Shown here: piece after piece, positions 6,367 through 6,793 of the stretch
How the letters are laid out: each line of letters starts with the position of its first letter
Position numbering within the stretch: position 1 is the stretch's first letter
Assembly (NCBI GenBank): GCA_003669255.1
Contig: QWPO01000197.1
Span: 1-6,793 of the forward strand
Direction of reading: 5' to 3'
DNA length: 6,793 nucleotides
Source of the DNA: Planctomycetota bacterium
GTDB lineage: Bacteria; Planctomycetota; Planctomycetia; Pirellulales; UBA1268
Notes under the pieces: generated by a model
Database searches by the model: none
What the model was told of the DNA's origin: nothing
What the model saw: only the letters and a program-made list of their open reading frames with translations
Program-made: the position numbers and the translations under genes

Positions 6367-6793
6367 ATGAAGAGTCGTTTCGTCCTCTGCTGTGCGATTG
6401 TCGCCCTCGCCACCTCGGCGGTCGCTGTGACCGCCGCCGTCAAAGAGGCGAAGGACGCCACGTGCCCCGTCTCGGGGCACGACTGCGATCCGTCGGCATC
6501 CGCCGAGTTCGACGGCGGCTCCGTCTACTTCTGCTGCGAGAAGTGCGTCGGGGCCTTCAAAGGTGATACGGCGAAGTTCGCCGCCAGGGCCCACGAGCAG
6601 AGGGTGAGCACGGGGCAGCTCGTGCAGAAGGGCTGCCCGTTCAGCGGCGGGCCGGTGAAGCCGGGCACGCAGATCACGATCGGCAACGCCGAGGTTGGCT
6701 TCTGCTGCCCCAACTGCAAGGGCAAGGTTGAGAAGGCGTCGCCTGAGGATCAGGTGACGATGGTCTTCGGCAAGATCGACAAGGGATTCAAGC
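6367..6793 (+). CDS. Secreted tandem YHS/TRASH-like cysteine protein, 3' end missing
   Basis: The frame is open from the ATG at 6367 to the window edge (142 complete codons). A signal peptide is clear: MKSR, a hydrophobic core FVLCCAIVALATSAVAVTAA, and cleavage near residue 20-24. The Cys8-Cys9 pair lies too early in the core for a normal lipobox. The mature part holds two copies of a cysteine module. The first is CPVSGHDC (33-40) with FCCEKC (55-60); the second is CPFSGG (90-95) with FCCPNC (112-117). In both, the first Cys lies exactly 23 residues before the CCxxC cluster. This resembles YHS/TRASH-type domains, which are associated with heavy-metal binding; similar exported proteins of roughly 150-170 residues occur in planctomycetes, so only a short tail is probably missing. 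Metal binding (copper or zinc are possible) or a periplasmic thiol role is inferred from the cysteine pattern. The preceding intergenic region is unusually structured. Confidence 0.82.
   Translation, partial: MKSRFVLCCAIVALATSAVAVTAAVKEAKDATCPVSGHDCDPSASAEFDGGSVYFCCEKCVGAFKGDTAKFAARAHEQRVSTGQLVQKGCPFSGGPVKPGTQITIGNAEVGFCCPNCKGKVEKASPEDQVTMVFGKIDKGFK

Overview
The window is GC-rich, tightly packed bacterial DNA that looks like Planctomycetota. The evidence is the mix of families: a long WD40 repeat protein, a DUF1559-type pseudopilin, a MauG/CCP-like di-heme peroxidase with CxxCH motifs, and a secreted tandem-cysteine YHS/TRASH-like protein. No 16S or other marker gene is present, so this placement is inferred from gene content. 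No tRNA, rRNA, CRISPR array, insertion sequence or integrase was seen.

Layout, left to right: (1) 2-2155, plus strand, the 3' part of a WD40 gene with 14 recognisable repeats; its start lies outside the window. (2) A short convergent gap with an 8-bp inverted repeat that could terminate both flanking genes. (3) 2203-3480, minus strand, a di-heme cytochrome c peroxidase with a Sec-type signal sequence. (4) A divergent intergenic region, 3481-3637. (5) 3638-4288, plus strand, a short DUF1559-like pseudopilin. (6) 4307-4441, a doubtful 44-residue ORF with a good ribosome binding site, followed by an unassigned stretch. (7) 4591-5940, an MFS-type membrane transporter with a hairpin across its stop codon. 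(8) 5941-6366, about 430 nt without a convincing gene but rich in inverted repeats, including a 77-nt imperfect hairpin. (9) 6367 to the window end, a secreted protein with two equally spaced cysteine modules, cut off near its C-terminus.

These genes do not form one evident pathway. The peroxidase, the pseudopilin and the cysteine protein are all exported or cell-surface products; the peroxidase and the cysteine protein suggest periplasmic redox or metal handling, but no shared operon links them. I found no clear new defence, mobile or biosynthetic system. The parts most worth checking are the structured leader region before the cysteine protein (6188-6340), the tandem cysteine protein itself, the unusual pseudopilin, and the small ORF behind it.
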